Positions 22,601-34,600 of a stretch of 64,000 nucleotides of DNA are shown piece after piece; positions within the stretch are counted from its first letter, which is position 1; the number at the start of each line of letters is the position of its first letter. Source of the stretch: Asterias amurensis (lineage: Eukaryota > Echinodermata > Asteroidea > Forcipulatida > Asteriidae); the NCBI RefSeq assembly GCF_032118995.1, contig NC_092666.1, positions 14,272,501 through 14,336,500 of the forward strand, given 5' to 3'. The notes beneath the pieces were generated by a model. The model was given only the letters and a program-made list of their open reading frames with translations, was not told where the DNA came from and made no database searches. The position numbers and the translations under genes were made by a program.

Positions 22601-25600
22601 GGAATTTACAACTTCCTCATAGGGTGCCCTTTACCATGGAGAAAATGCCGTGGTGCCCTTGCCCTTTCAAGAACCAAGCATACGGGCCTGGATCCCTAAC
22701 TACATGGCAGGTATTGGACAATGGCTTATGACTAGTACCCCCAAACAACGATTTTGCCAGTATATTCATCAAATTCACATATTTTATGTTATTCTTTTGT
22801 TCTGCAGAGAGAGAAAAGAGCAGCATTATTCAACTTGAAGATCCATTTATCTCTAGAGAGCACACCGACATTGTCAAGTGCATCGTATGTCTGGAGTCTC
22901 GTGTCTTCTCAGCAGGGTGAGTATACAAAATGCCAATTATTTTGGGAACAGACATACAGGGAACAGACTAAAGAAGAAGCTCCATGCAGGGGCTGGAGAT
23001 TTACACTAGACTGCAGGGCCTAGGCCATCAGTGATTTAAGCATTGGGTTTCCAGTAAACCCAAGACAGGACAAATCCGGCGGTCTTTTGTTTATGTTCAA
23101 ATGTTCATTTTTAGTCTGCCCAAATGGTTGTGGTACCCGCTACCAAAACATAGGCTTCAAACTGCCTATAGTTACCGGCCATCTTGTAGTCTAGTTGGTA
23201 AGACTTTGCACTAGAATTGCAAGGGTCGTGGGTTCGAATCCCACCCGAGTAATAGGCCTGTGATATTATTTCACAGGACTCGGGAAAGTACTGAGTATAC
23301 AGTGCTACACACATAGGTTTATGGAAAAAATAAAATTAATATTCTTTATCTCCGATGCAATGATTGTTTTCTCACATATTATTTAGATTTTTTTTCAGTG
23401 TATCATATAACTGACAGTTTTTTGTATGTTGATTGCTGCAAGCAAAATAAGCCTGTAGACATGAATCTCTGACTAAAAGTTTTTTTTTTTTTTCTCACTG
23501 AAAAAGCTTATTACAATTTGTATTGTATCTTTTGCAAAAGGTTTGACTGCAAGTTGATTATCTATGACTCGTCATCCTACCCTGGAAACAAAGGACTAAA
23601 TCCAGTCTTCTGGTAAGTGACCCCACCCCCCCTCCAAAAAAAAAAAAAAATGAGAAGGGAAAAAAACTATCCTTCCTTTAATGCAGTGGACAGTATGGGT
23701 AATTACTCAAAATAATTATTAGCATAAAACTTTACTTTGTGACGAGTAATGGGGAGAGGTTGATTGTATAAAACGTTGTGAGAAACGGCTCCCTCTGAAG
23801 TGACGAGAAAGAAGTAATTTTGAACAAATATGATTTCGAGACCTCAGATTTAGAAATTGAGGTCTCGAAGTCAAGCATCTGAAAGCACACAATTTCATGT
23901 GACAAGGGTGTTGTTTCTTTCATTATTATCTTGCAACTTCGACGACCAATTGAGCTCAAATTTTCACAGTGTTTGTTATTTTGTGCATATGTTGAGATAC
24001 AGCAAATGAAAAGACTGGTCTCTGACAATTACCAATAGTGTCCATTGTCTTTAATATGTACGCATAGTATAACCATTTCTTTAAAATAAAAATTAATACC
24101 ATTTTCCATATAATTTTTGCGCAAGCAACAATTTAAAACGTTTTTCTGCAAAAACAACTTTAATGTTACCATTTTTCTGCATCTCTATATGTGATGATTA
24201 TAACAAAACTAATGGTGTGAACAAATTGTTGATTGTTCAATTGTGCAAAATTTCATTTCCATATCTTCACTGCATGTTTCTATTCATAACGTTGTACTGC
24301 ATTTCATATTTTTTATTTCTTCATAAATGCATCTTTGGATCTCATCGTGTCATGACAGTAAGTCTATCAATAAAATGTGTTTTTCCCACCACTTTTGTGT
24401 CTGTTGTAAGCTGCACCAATAAAATAATTTGTATCTACATATTACCCATGCAACGATGTAAAACAATAATTACTGAGCAGTTTGACTGATTTATGTGTTG
24501 ACCACCATTTTTGATTACAAGGCAAGCTCAGAATTTCTGTCCTAGCTGTTTAAGTGAAGAAAACTTACACCCGGAGTAGACACATGCACAAGCTAAAATT
24601 CCCAGCCAAAAACCTGTGAAATTCGTTTCACTTAAGCGCGGAATTTCCTGCTGTGTAAGCGCTGACTCGTTGCTAATAATGGTAAGCAGACCTAAGGTCC
24701 TGATTCATGGCTCTGCTTACCCCTGCATTTTGCGCTTATGATCTCCATTCTCTGCTTATAGGGCAAGCATTGCATTTCTGCCCTAGCTGATGTGTAAGCA
24801 AAGAATGCCTTTATTTCTTGGAAATAGCTTGACGTAAGCATGTAACTCCCTGCTCCCGTTAGCACAAACTCTGTCTAGTCAAGTTCAACTATCATTGACT
24901 AGACACTGTAGGAGGGTTGATGTGCTTTGTAAATTCATCACCATTATGATATCAAAGTACTGGCTGGCCAAGCCTAATTACTATTGAACACTGATTTATT
25001 TTGCTAATGATCCAACATTGTGAGGCTTAATTAAGTGTGCGTCATGAATTTGTTGTTGACTTCTAACTCCTGTTTTTTCATCGTAACAGTAATCCTAAAG
25101 CCCATGATGCTGGAATATCCTGCCTGGCTCTGGTCAAAGATACAGAGAATAACACATTGTAAGAACATCAAAATACTCTTTTACTTTGTTCCTAGGGGCA
25201 TCATTTTTTCTCACAACGTGCTTCTTGCTTATACATTGTAGCCTCTTAAAAAAACACAAAAACATAGCTAAGCAAAGCAAAGTTATCCTTACCAGAAAAA
25301 GGTTACCAGCTAAAATAGTATTTCACTTTGTAGCAGAATTGTCTTAAGCAATATTTTCTACTTAAGCAGCTCTATGAAGTTGGGCCCTAGTATTGTTTAA
25401 CTACAATGTGGCGGTAAACAGCTTTTTTTTAACCTCGGCCTGTGGCCAATCCACTCTACATGCTTGCTCAGGTATGGTAGCCCAAAATCATTCCGGTCTG
25501 ATAATAAAATGTCTGCCGAAAGTCAAGAACTATTTTGCGGATAAACTTGTCAAGTGCTTAAAAATAAAAAAAAACAAAAGTGGAAGTGAGCTTGTAAACA

Positions 25601-28600
25601 ACTTACTTGATAATTCCAACATGACCCCTCATTCACCTCTGACCCTAACTTCCTCCCCTTCATTCACCTCTGACCCTAACTCCCCCCCCCCCTTTTATAG
25701 GCTCGTCACCGGATCATTTGACAAGGTCGTTAAGATCTGGTCTCAGGACGGCAAACTAACCCATCGCCTGGACGGTTTTGTGTCAACAATAACGGATTTA
25801 TGCTACTCACCAAAGAATAAGACGCTATGGGTTGCCAGTGGATTGCCAACGGCTACCTTGTACGATCCCAAGTCTGGTGAAAACGTATGTAGTCTTTGTG
25901 TCTACTTTTCTCTGTTATCTTTAAAACAAATCTTGTTCGAAAGTCAGTAGTATTTGTCTTTGTTTCTCCTTGGTAAGGCTTGTAAAGTTGTATATTTTAC
26001 ATAGATCACTGTATAATACTGTTGTGAATGGCGCTATATGGTTATCCTATAGCAACATTCGGGGAATATTTACCGAATAGGTCAGTTGCTTGTTCTGAAG
26101 CCTGGGGGTTGAGAGGAACTCTAAGGAGACACACAAGCACACAGGATGGTTTCAGGAATACGACTGGCGTGGCCAGGGCTTGCTTGGTGCACGCCCCAGT
26201 CACTCCTGACTGGTTTATTGCTTAACCTCATCACCTGGTGCAATCGCACATTATAACAATACTAAATTCAATAGTGATAATATATCTCCTTTGTTTTCAC
26301 ACTTCTATTCTCACAAAATGTTGTTGTGAAGTCAAAGAAAAGTATCACTTGCTTTACCCTCTTTAATATTTTAGGTGACAGATTTCATCTTTGCGATGTG
26401 TTTCATTTCTTCTATTTTTTAATCTTGGTTAAACTTGTATCTTTTCCAAAAATCACCAGACAGTCTACTAAATCCAACAGAAAAAACATAACTGTTTGTA
26501 TCTGTTGTAACAAAAAGTTAACACTAATTTTGTCACAAATTTTCTTGGAATACAATGACAGTGTCTCTTGTACATTTTTTTAATTATTCAGGTGACAGAT
26601 TTCATCGGGACATTTCAGGAGGAAGAAGAAAACGAGAAATATCATCTGCACATCTTGAAATATATTCCAGAAATCAACGAAGTCATCGGTAAGAGGACGG
26701 GATGTCTAAAGGTTCCTTACAATAAATAATCAAGCAATTTATAGTAACATGTTATGTTTTATATTTTGGTTACACTTGTATCTTTTACAAAAACCACAAG
26801 GAAAAATGTTTTTTTGACGAAAATTAAAAGTTGACGTAAATTATTCGCAAGTTTGATGTATTCTTATTTCAGCAAGTACGAGTCGTAGACATTTGATGAT
26901 GTGGAAGTACAATCCGTCTGGATGCATCACGGCACTGAAATGCAAGCACGCTGTGGAGTGTCTCACATACAGTAAGTCTGTCTATTTGTTTGTCTTACTG
27001 TTTGTTTCTCTGTTTGTTTATCACGGCGCTGAAATGCAAACATGCTGTGGAGTGTCTCACATACAGTAAGTCTGTCTGTTTGTTTGTCTTACTGTTTGTT
27101 TCTCTGTTTGTTTATCACGGCGCTGAAATGCAAACATGCTGTGGAGTGTCTCACATACAGTAAGTCTGTCTGTTTGTTTGTCTTACTGTTTGTTTCTCTG
27201 TTTGTTTATCACGTCGCTGAAATGCAAACATGCTGTGGAGTGTCTCACATACAGTAAGTCTGTCTGTTTGTTTGTCTTACTGTTTGTTTATCACGGCGCT
27301 GAAATGCAAACATGCTGTGGAGTGTCTCACATACAGTAAGTCTGTCTGTTTGTTTGTCTTACTGTTGGTTCTCTGTTTGTTTATCACGGCGCTGAAATGC
27401 AAACATGCTGTGGAGTGTCTCACATACAGTAAGTCTGTCTGTTTGTTTCTCTGTTTGTTTATCACGGCGCTGAAATGCAAACATGTTGTGGAGTGTCTCA
27501 CATACAGTAAGTCTGTCTGTTTGTTTGTCTTACTGTTTGTTTCTCTGTTTGTTTATCACGGCGCTGAAATGCAAACATGCTGTTGACAATGGTGGAGTGT
27601 CTCACATACAGTAAGTTTGTCTGTTTGTTTGTCTTACTGTTGGTTTCTCTGTTTGTTTATCACGGCGCTGAAATGCAAACATGTTGTGGAGTGTCTCACA
27701 TACAGTAAGTCTGTCTGTTTGTTTGTCTTACTGTTTGTTTCTCTGTTTGTTTATCACGGCGCTGAAATGCAAACATGCTGTGGAGTGTCTCACATACAGT
27801 AAGTCTGTCTGTTTGTTTGTATGTCTTACTGATTGTGTCACTAGGGTTTTAGGGCTGAGTGTTTGAAGCATTGAATTCAAGTTCTGGGGGTTAAGTCAAC
27901 GGAGTGTACATGTAGGTTGGAGTTCTGGTGAGCAAAGTGCTTTACTATAATTGCTTCTATTCACCCAGGGGTATAAATTGGTACCTGCGAGGGTAGAGCT
28001 TGATATTGTGTATGGGAAGTCCTTCAGAGCGCCACGGCAGCTCAGGGCTGTATACTCCCTGGGGAGCTGAGAAAGATTAAAGGGATATTATTGGCCCATT
28101 GACCAGGGGACTAATGTAAAGCGCATTGCTAGGTTATTGTAAAATGTGCTGTATAAGAACTAGTTATTATCATTATTTCAGCTCGGAAGGTTCCAATTCT
28201 GATTTTTGATGGTGGGAGTGACGGCCAAGCTAACAAATGGGAAAGACTCCAGTCTAACCACTTCATGTACAGGTGAGTTTGGTTCTGCAAGTTTCATTTG
28301 TTGACAAACAAAACGAAATAAAATAAGACACCCAGCCCATAGGTCACCAATACAATAAGACACCCAGACCAAGAGACACTCAGCACCCAGAGCATAACAC
28401 ACCCACTCGCCCCTCTAGCTCTCACCAGTCCCTGGCCAGGAAAATCCCTTGACCAAAACTGTTAAACATTGTTGCCATGCCCATTGCCCATACAAATACC
28501 TCGCTGAATGGTTTTATTCTCAATATATAATTAACAGTGCTTATTACATTGTTAATTACCAGAATCTCTCTTTTACCAAGTTTGTATTTTAAAATGCCCG

Positions 28601-31600
28601 TATGAACTTTATAGTTTTAATTACATGTATTGTTCTCATATTTTTAAAATGTATTAAAGCCATGTGTTATTAAAGACACTGGACACTATTGGTAATTGTC
28701 AAAGACCAGTCTTCTCACTTGGTGTATCTCAACATATGCATAAAATAACAAACCTCTGAAAATTTGAACTCAATTGGTCATCGAAGTTGCGAGATAATAA
28801 TGAAAGAAAAAACCACTGTTGTCACATGAAGTTGTGTGCTTTCAGATACTTGATTTCGAGACCTCAAATTCTAACTCTGAGGTCTCGAAATCAAATTCAT
28901 CGAAAATTACTTCTTTCTCGAAAACTACGTTACTTCAGAGGGAGCCGTTTCTCACAATGTTTTATACTATCAACAGCTCCCCATTACTCGTTACCAAAGT
29001 TTTTATGCTAATAATTGTTTTGAGTAATTACCAATAGTGTCCAGTGCATTTAATGTCAATAATGTCCTTTTATATTGTCTAATTCTTAAATTGTGGCGTC
29101 AGGAGATTAACTTGAGAATAATTTAGTTAACTTTTTTTTGTAATCCATAAGGGGTGCTACTTTTGTTGTTTTCTCTTCTATGAGTACGTTAATGTTTTTT
29201 TATCATTCTTTTTGTTTGTACTTTGCATTTTTATCTGTGTACATGTAAGTAATTATTAAAATGAAATACCTTGACAATCTCTCCACAGCAAAGAAACGTT
29301 TCTATTGGCCGAGGCTAAGAACAAGTTAGCTCAAGTAATGAACTTGAAGAAGGAACCATGCCAGCCCGTTCAAATCAGCTCAGTGGTTCGTAACGTCAGC
29401 ACGCAAGTCGGCAGCCATTACACCCTTAACAAACCAGATAATAAGGTAGATTTTTCATTTTTTTTCTTTTTCATTTTTATAAATAATGGTTTATTTTTGC
29501 AAAAATGTCTTATGGTTACTGAAGGGTAGAAAACAGGAGAATAGGCACATGAAATAGAATGGAAAAGAGGAAAATTGAAAAAAAAAAATTTTTTTTTGGG
29601 GGGGAAACAAGTATTTCACAGATTAAAATTACACATTGTTTTTTGTTCAGTAGTAGTCAAACCACTACTTTGTACATGTTTCTGCAGCCTACAGACCACC
29701 AGAAGCACTATCACCCAGCTCTTCTTAAAGCAACTTTTGCTGAGGATCTTGATCTACTCTTGCTCGGGTCGGAAGACGGCAACATTTGTAAGTGCCAACT
29801 CAAACCTTCCTCTCATGTCAAAATGTTTTGCGCTGTCCGGTTTTACCCACTTTACTGTCAGACTGTTGCGTGTTGTGGTCGAACGGTTTAGTGCCTCGAA
29901 CTCAAGTTCTGATTGCCAAGTCATCAGGGTGTGGGTTTGAATTCCGGTCATGACACTGACCTGTGTCCTTAAGCAAGACGCTTTAAGGGTCTGGGTACTT
30001 TTTGTAGACCAAAAAAACACAATGTTTAAGATTTACATTAATCTTACACAGTTTGAAGATAATGATGGTAGAAAGCTCCCTGAAAATATTACTAGCTGAG
30101 GTGCTGTAGTTTTTGAGAAATGAATAAAACAATGTCATGAAAATAATTTTTGTCTCACTGATCATGAGCATGTAAAAATTATTTCAGCATGTAAAAACGT
30201 TTTTTCATGACATTGTTTTACTCATTTCTCAAAAAAATACAGCACCTCAGCAATTAATATTTTAAGGTACGCTTTCTACTATCATCTTCAATCGGTGTAA
30301 GTTTAATGTAAATCTGTGGACACTGTGTATTGTGTTACAAAAAGTACCCCAATTCTTTAGAGACAGTGGACACTATTGGTAAATGTTATACACCAGTCTT
30401 CTCACTTGGTGTATCTCAACATATGCATGAAATAAAAAACCTGTGAAAATTTGAGCTCAATCGGTCGTAGAAGTTGCGAGATAATAATGAAAGAAAAAAC
30501 ACCCTTGTCACACGAAGTTGTGTGCGTTTGGATGGTTGATTGTGAGTCGAAATCAAATTCGTGGAAAATTACTTCTTTCTCGAAAACTACGTCACTTCAG
30601 AGGGAGCTGTTTCTCACAATGTTTGATACTATCAACCTCTCCTCATTACTCATAATCAAGAAAGGTTTTATGATGATAATTATTTTGAGTAATTACCAAT
30701 ATAGTGTCCACTGCCTTTAATATAAATGCCTCTCTTCAGTAAGCGGGTAATTGTGAGGGCAGAGACTGTTATTGTGACTGATACAGCTTGATGCGCTACA
30801 TAGTTGGCACTGTTAAGCATGTTAAGAGATAAAAAGAATACATTCTGAAATCCTGAATATCATTTCTGCTTTGTGTTTCTTTGTTTTGCTGTCCTCTTAT
30901 AACAACATTAAGGGAGTAAAAGGGTAGCGACTCGTTCTTTCACAGCCTTTGAGAACCGGCAGGGTCTTGCCGTGTGATAAAGGCCCGAGCCTTCGGCTCG
31001 GGCCTTTATCACACGGCAACGACCCTGCAAGGTTTTAAACGGCCGTGAAAGAACGAGTCACTACTCTTTTATTCCCATTCATAAATGCCCTTTTGGTTAA
31101 AAGGCGTAATAAAGTAAGAAACTCTGTAAAACTTATCTGTTTCTGACGTGCTTGAGGTCTGTATGTACATGTACGACGTCCATGTGTTGCATTGTTCTGA
31201 CTGAGACGCCTCTATTTACGACAGTTTCCGGCTCCGTTCGTGCGCATGCGCATATGGTCTTGGTGCAACACGTTCTTGTTTTCCTTTCACACACAGCACG
31301 GCCAACTCACCGACAGAACCCGCATCGCCCGTAACAAGAAACGTCTTGCACCAAGACTAGCGCGGAGTATCCGCTCACAACCAGTTATAAACACTGGTCA
31401 TTATCAAAAGTTTAAACACCCCCACGTGACGCGCTCTCCACAAAATAGGAATAGCGAAACTGTCTGAGGTATTTATGAATCCTGTTTTACAACATTCCTG
31501 TTATAAAGAGGCTCTGTTTATAAAGAGTACATTCTGAAGTCTCGAATCTCATTTCTGCTTAGTGATTGTTTGTTTTTGCTGTCCTCATATAGCAACATTC

Positions 31601-34600
31601 CTGGATTAGAAGCAAAAACAATATTATTTATTATTATCATTATTATTATTGTTATTATTTCATGATAGATGTTTGGGGGTTTGATGACGCGGCCGTCAAC
31701 GCTCTACAGAATATGAAGCCAATGGGAATGCCAGAGCTTGTTAAGAAGTACGCTGTGCTACTCAATGATGACTCAGAGCTACTGGCTGATAGTGGTCTCC
31801 ATCAGACTGGCATGATGGACAATCAAGTAAGAACATTTAACCATCAGAAGACTCTCATCTGCTTGTAACCTTGATGTTGCCTTCAGGCCTTGTGTGCCTG
31901 GCGACTTGCCAACAAAAAATATTAAAACTTTATGGTGTTTGATATCGTTTAAACCAAAGTTTATATAATACAACCTGTGAAGCAGCAGGAGAAAGGATAA
32001 CATTGAGGGGATTTGACTTTTTATTTCAAATCTCAAGTAATAACCCACATGGGAAACTGTCTATATTGGCAGTGTCCAATTGTTTATAGTGGTAATGCTC
32101 ACAGTACAACAAACAGTTTAAACCAATAGTTTGACCAATGACAACATTTGTTTTTGAAGGCTCAGGACTCTGTGACCAATCGAGTGGCAGGTTTCATCTG
32201 TAAGAATGTTCTGATTGGCCACAGTAGCTGTGTGACATGCTTGACCCTGATTGGAGGAGAGAGCGGCTATGACACAACGTATTTAGTAAGTCAAAAATTT
32301 TTTTTTTTTTAAATCAGTTGTTGATGAAGAACACGAACTGAGCTTCAGTACTTATTATTCCTCTATAATCTTGGTTTATGTTCCATTGAGGTGACCAACC
32401 ATTTGAAACCAGTCAATCATAGTGTTTGTGGCGCAGAGGTTAAAGCCATTGGACCCTTTCGGTAAACAGTGTTGTCCAAGGCCCACACTTTGTGTACCAC
32501 AACTTCTATATCAAATAACAAACCTGTGAAAATTTAGGCTCAATCGGTCATCTGAGTCCGGAGAAAACAACGGAAAACCCCACCCTTGTTTCCGCGCGTT
32601 TCGCCATGTCATGACATGTGTTAAAAATAAATCCGTAATTCTCATTAACGAGAATTCATGTTGTTTTGCTGTTTTCTCAAAAAGTAAAGCTATTTCAAGA
32701 GAAGTCTTTCCCCATTGCCTTCTGTAAACCCTGTAAGTTATTTGTAAATCTGTGAATTTTTTTTTTTTTCTCTGAACCAAAAGTGTATAATGGCTTTAAG
32801 AGCACCGAACTCAAACTCTGGTGTTTCTGATAAGCAGAGTGTGGATTTGAATCCAGGCCGTGGCAATTGTATCCTCAAGCAAGATACTTTACTACAATTG
32901 CTTTATTGCTTAATCCTTTGGATGGGACTTACGTAGGTCCTGTGTACTAGGATTGGTAATACATGTAAAAGAAAACAGAGCACTTGTCGTTGAAGAGTAG
33001 CGGTTAACCCAGGTGTTCCTGGTTCACATACATAATAAATTGGGGGGCTAATCATCCTTACTCGCAGCTAAGAGCTGAATTGCTAAGGATGCGGTAACAA
33101 CAAGTTTGAGAAGCAGGCATGCAAGGGCGCCTTTGGCAGCCGGCCACATCAACCCACGGAGCACAACCAAGATCAAAAGTGTTTGATTTTAGAAGAGGGA
33201 GGGAAACAGGATAGTCTGGAAAACCCTCGTGGCATAGCAGAGAACCAACGCACAACTCAACTCACATATGGCCCTGGCCGGGAATCGAACCGGGGTCACC
33301 TTGGTGAGCGGCGAGCGCTTTACGCACAAGCCAACCATGCCACCATACATGTAGTAAGCACTGTTGTTTACAGGTTTCCTTCGGCTTGCGAGTTACAGCG
33401 ATGAAGTTCACTTATGAGGTGTCCTTTGTTTTTTTACAAGAAATGTTTGGTGTATCCCTGAATTAATCACATTTTTTTGTTTACAGTTGAGCTCCGGATG
33501 GGACAGAAGAATTTGCATATGGAATTTGGAAACTGGAAAGTGAGTTTTGCTACGTCTGTGTTGATATTTGGTTTTTAATATTTCTGTCTGTCGTTCCACC
33601 AGTCTCTCGTCTCTCTATTCTACTATCATGTCTTTAAAGTTAGATCACAATGATTTTGTCATTCTGCATAATTCCTTCTTGTCATTTAAATTACGTTGGT
33701 GATTTGTTTTTTTGTTGCTTGGGCATTTCAATATACACCTCCCTTTTACTCCATATTGGTTTACTCCTAATCCATTTCATTAACAAACAAAAATATCAAT
33801 TATTAAAATGTCTTTGGTTTAAGAGAACACGTTGCCTAGGATCGGACGAGTTGGTCTACAAAAAGCGTTTGAAACTGTTTGTTATAAAATGCATATGATT
33901 AGAAAGATGTTTTAAAAGTAAAATATAATGATCCACACAAGTATCACTCAAAATTGCACGGTTTTCCTTTTACGTCGCGGACTATCGCGGTCGGTCATTT
34001 ATCATGGAGTCAAAATTTTGACCCCCATAAATGGCCGACCGTGTTATTGGACGAGGTAAAAAGAAAACCACGCAATTTTGAGGCATATTTGTGTAGATCA
34101 TTGTATTCTACTTTTACAACATCTTTCTAACCATATGCCTTTATAACAAACAGTTACAAACGCTTTTCAAAGACCAACTCGACCGATCCAAGGCAACGTG
34201 TTCCTTTAATGTTCATTCTTTTCCTTACATTTTCCGCAAAGATGGAAATGCATATAGAAATCAATGTCAAATTGAATTGAATTGATTATCTTTTCTTATA
34301 TGTGTTTGTCGTCAGGCTTCATGATACATTTCGGAACACATCGCCGGATTCTTTTGAAGTCCAGGAGTTGGCTTGTGATGGTATTGTCATTGACATGGAC
34401 TACAGTAGTCAAAGGTTAGACTTTATTTGTAAATATCTCTATTTGTAGTTTTTCTTTGTTTCTGAGTATATATTTTCACTTGAATTGGTTTTTGTTTTTA
34501 GTATGAACTCACAGCAACTGTTTATTTTTAAACAAATAGCATATTGTCCTATTTGTCGATATATTTTTGGGTCATTTTCAATTGCAAATATTTTATGAGA

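Larger units (their letters stand above)
29868..30790 (+). mobile_element. SINE S2 split by two TTAA MITEs (intron 13)
   Basis: The S2 head (GGTCGAACGGTTTAGTGCC, then GTGTGGGTTTGAATTCC) and the CTTAAGCAAGACGC body run to about 29986. After the T4 and T1 insertions, an S2-like body phrase (GGGTAATTGTGAGGGCAGAG) resumes at about 30748. The right-hand part is weakly conserved. Confidence 0.6.

Noticed and set aside
23195-23255. A functional tRNA gene (GGGTTCGAATCCC B box)
   Set aside because: The tRNA-like head and its non-tRNA tail recur as a unit at 34.9 kb and 54.3 kb, and acceptor-stem pairing is incomplete, so it is a SINE.
27042-27866. Cysteine- and leucine-rich repeat protein (SVCLFVLLFVSLFVYH-type)
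   Set aside because: It is the readthrough translation of the exon-end plus donor tandem array; frames shift from unit to unit and the first exon splices out at 26972.
33270-33345. A minus-strand tRNA gene
   Set aside because: A and B boxes are present, but there is no convincing acceptor stem and the homology continues into a long body; best read as a SINE head.
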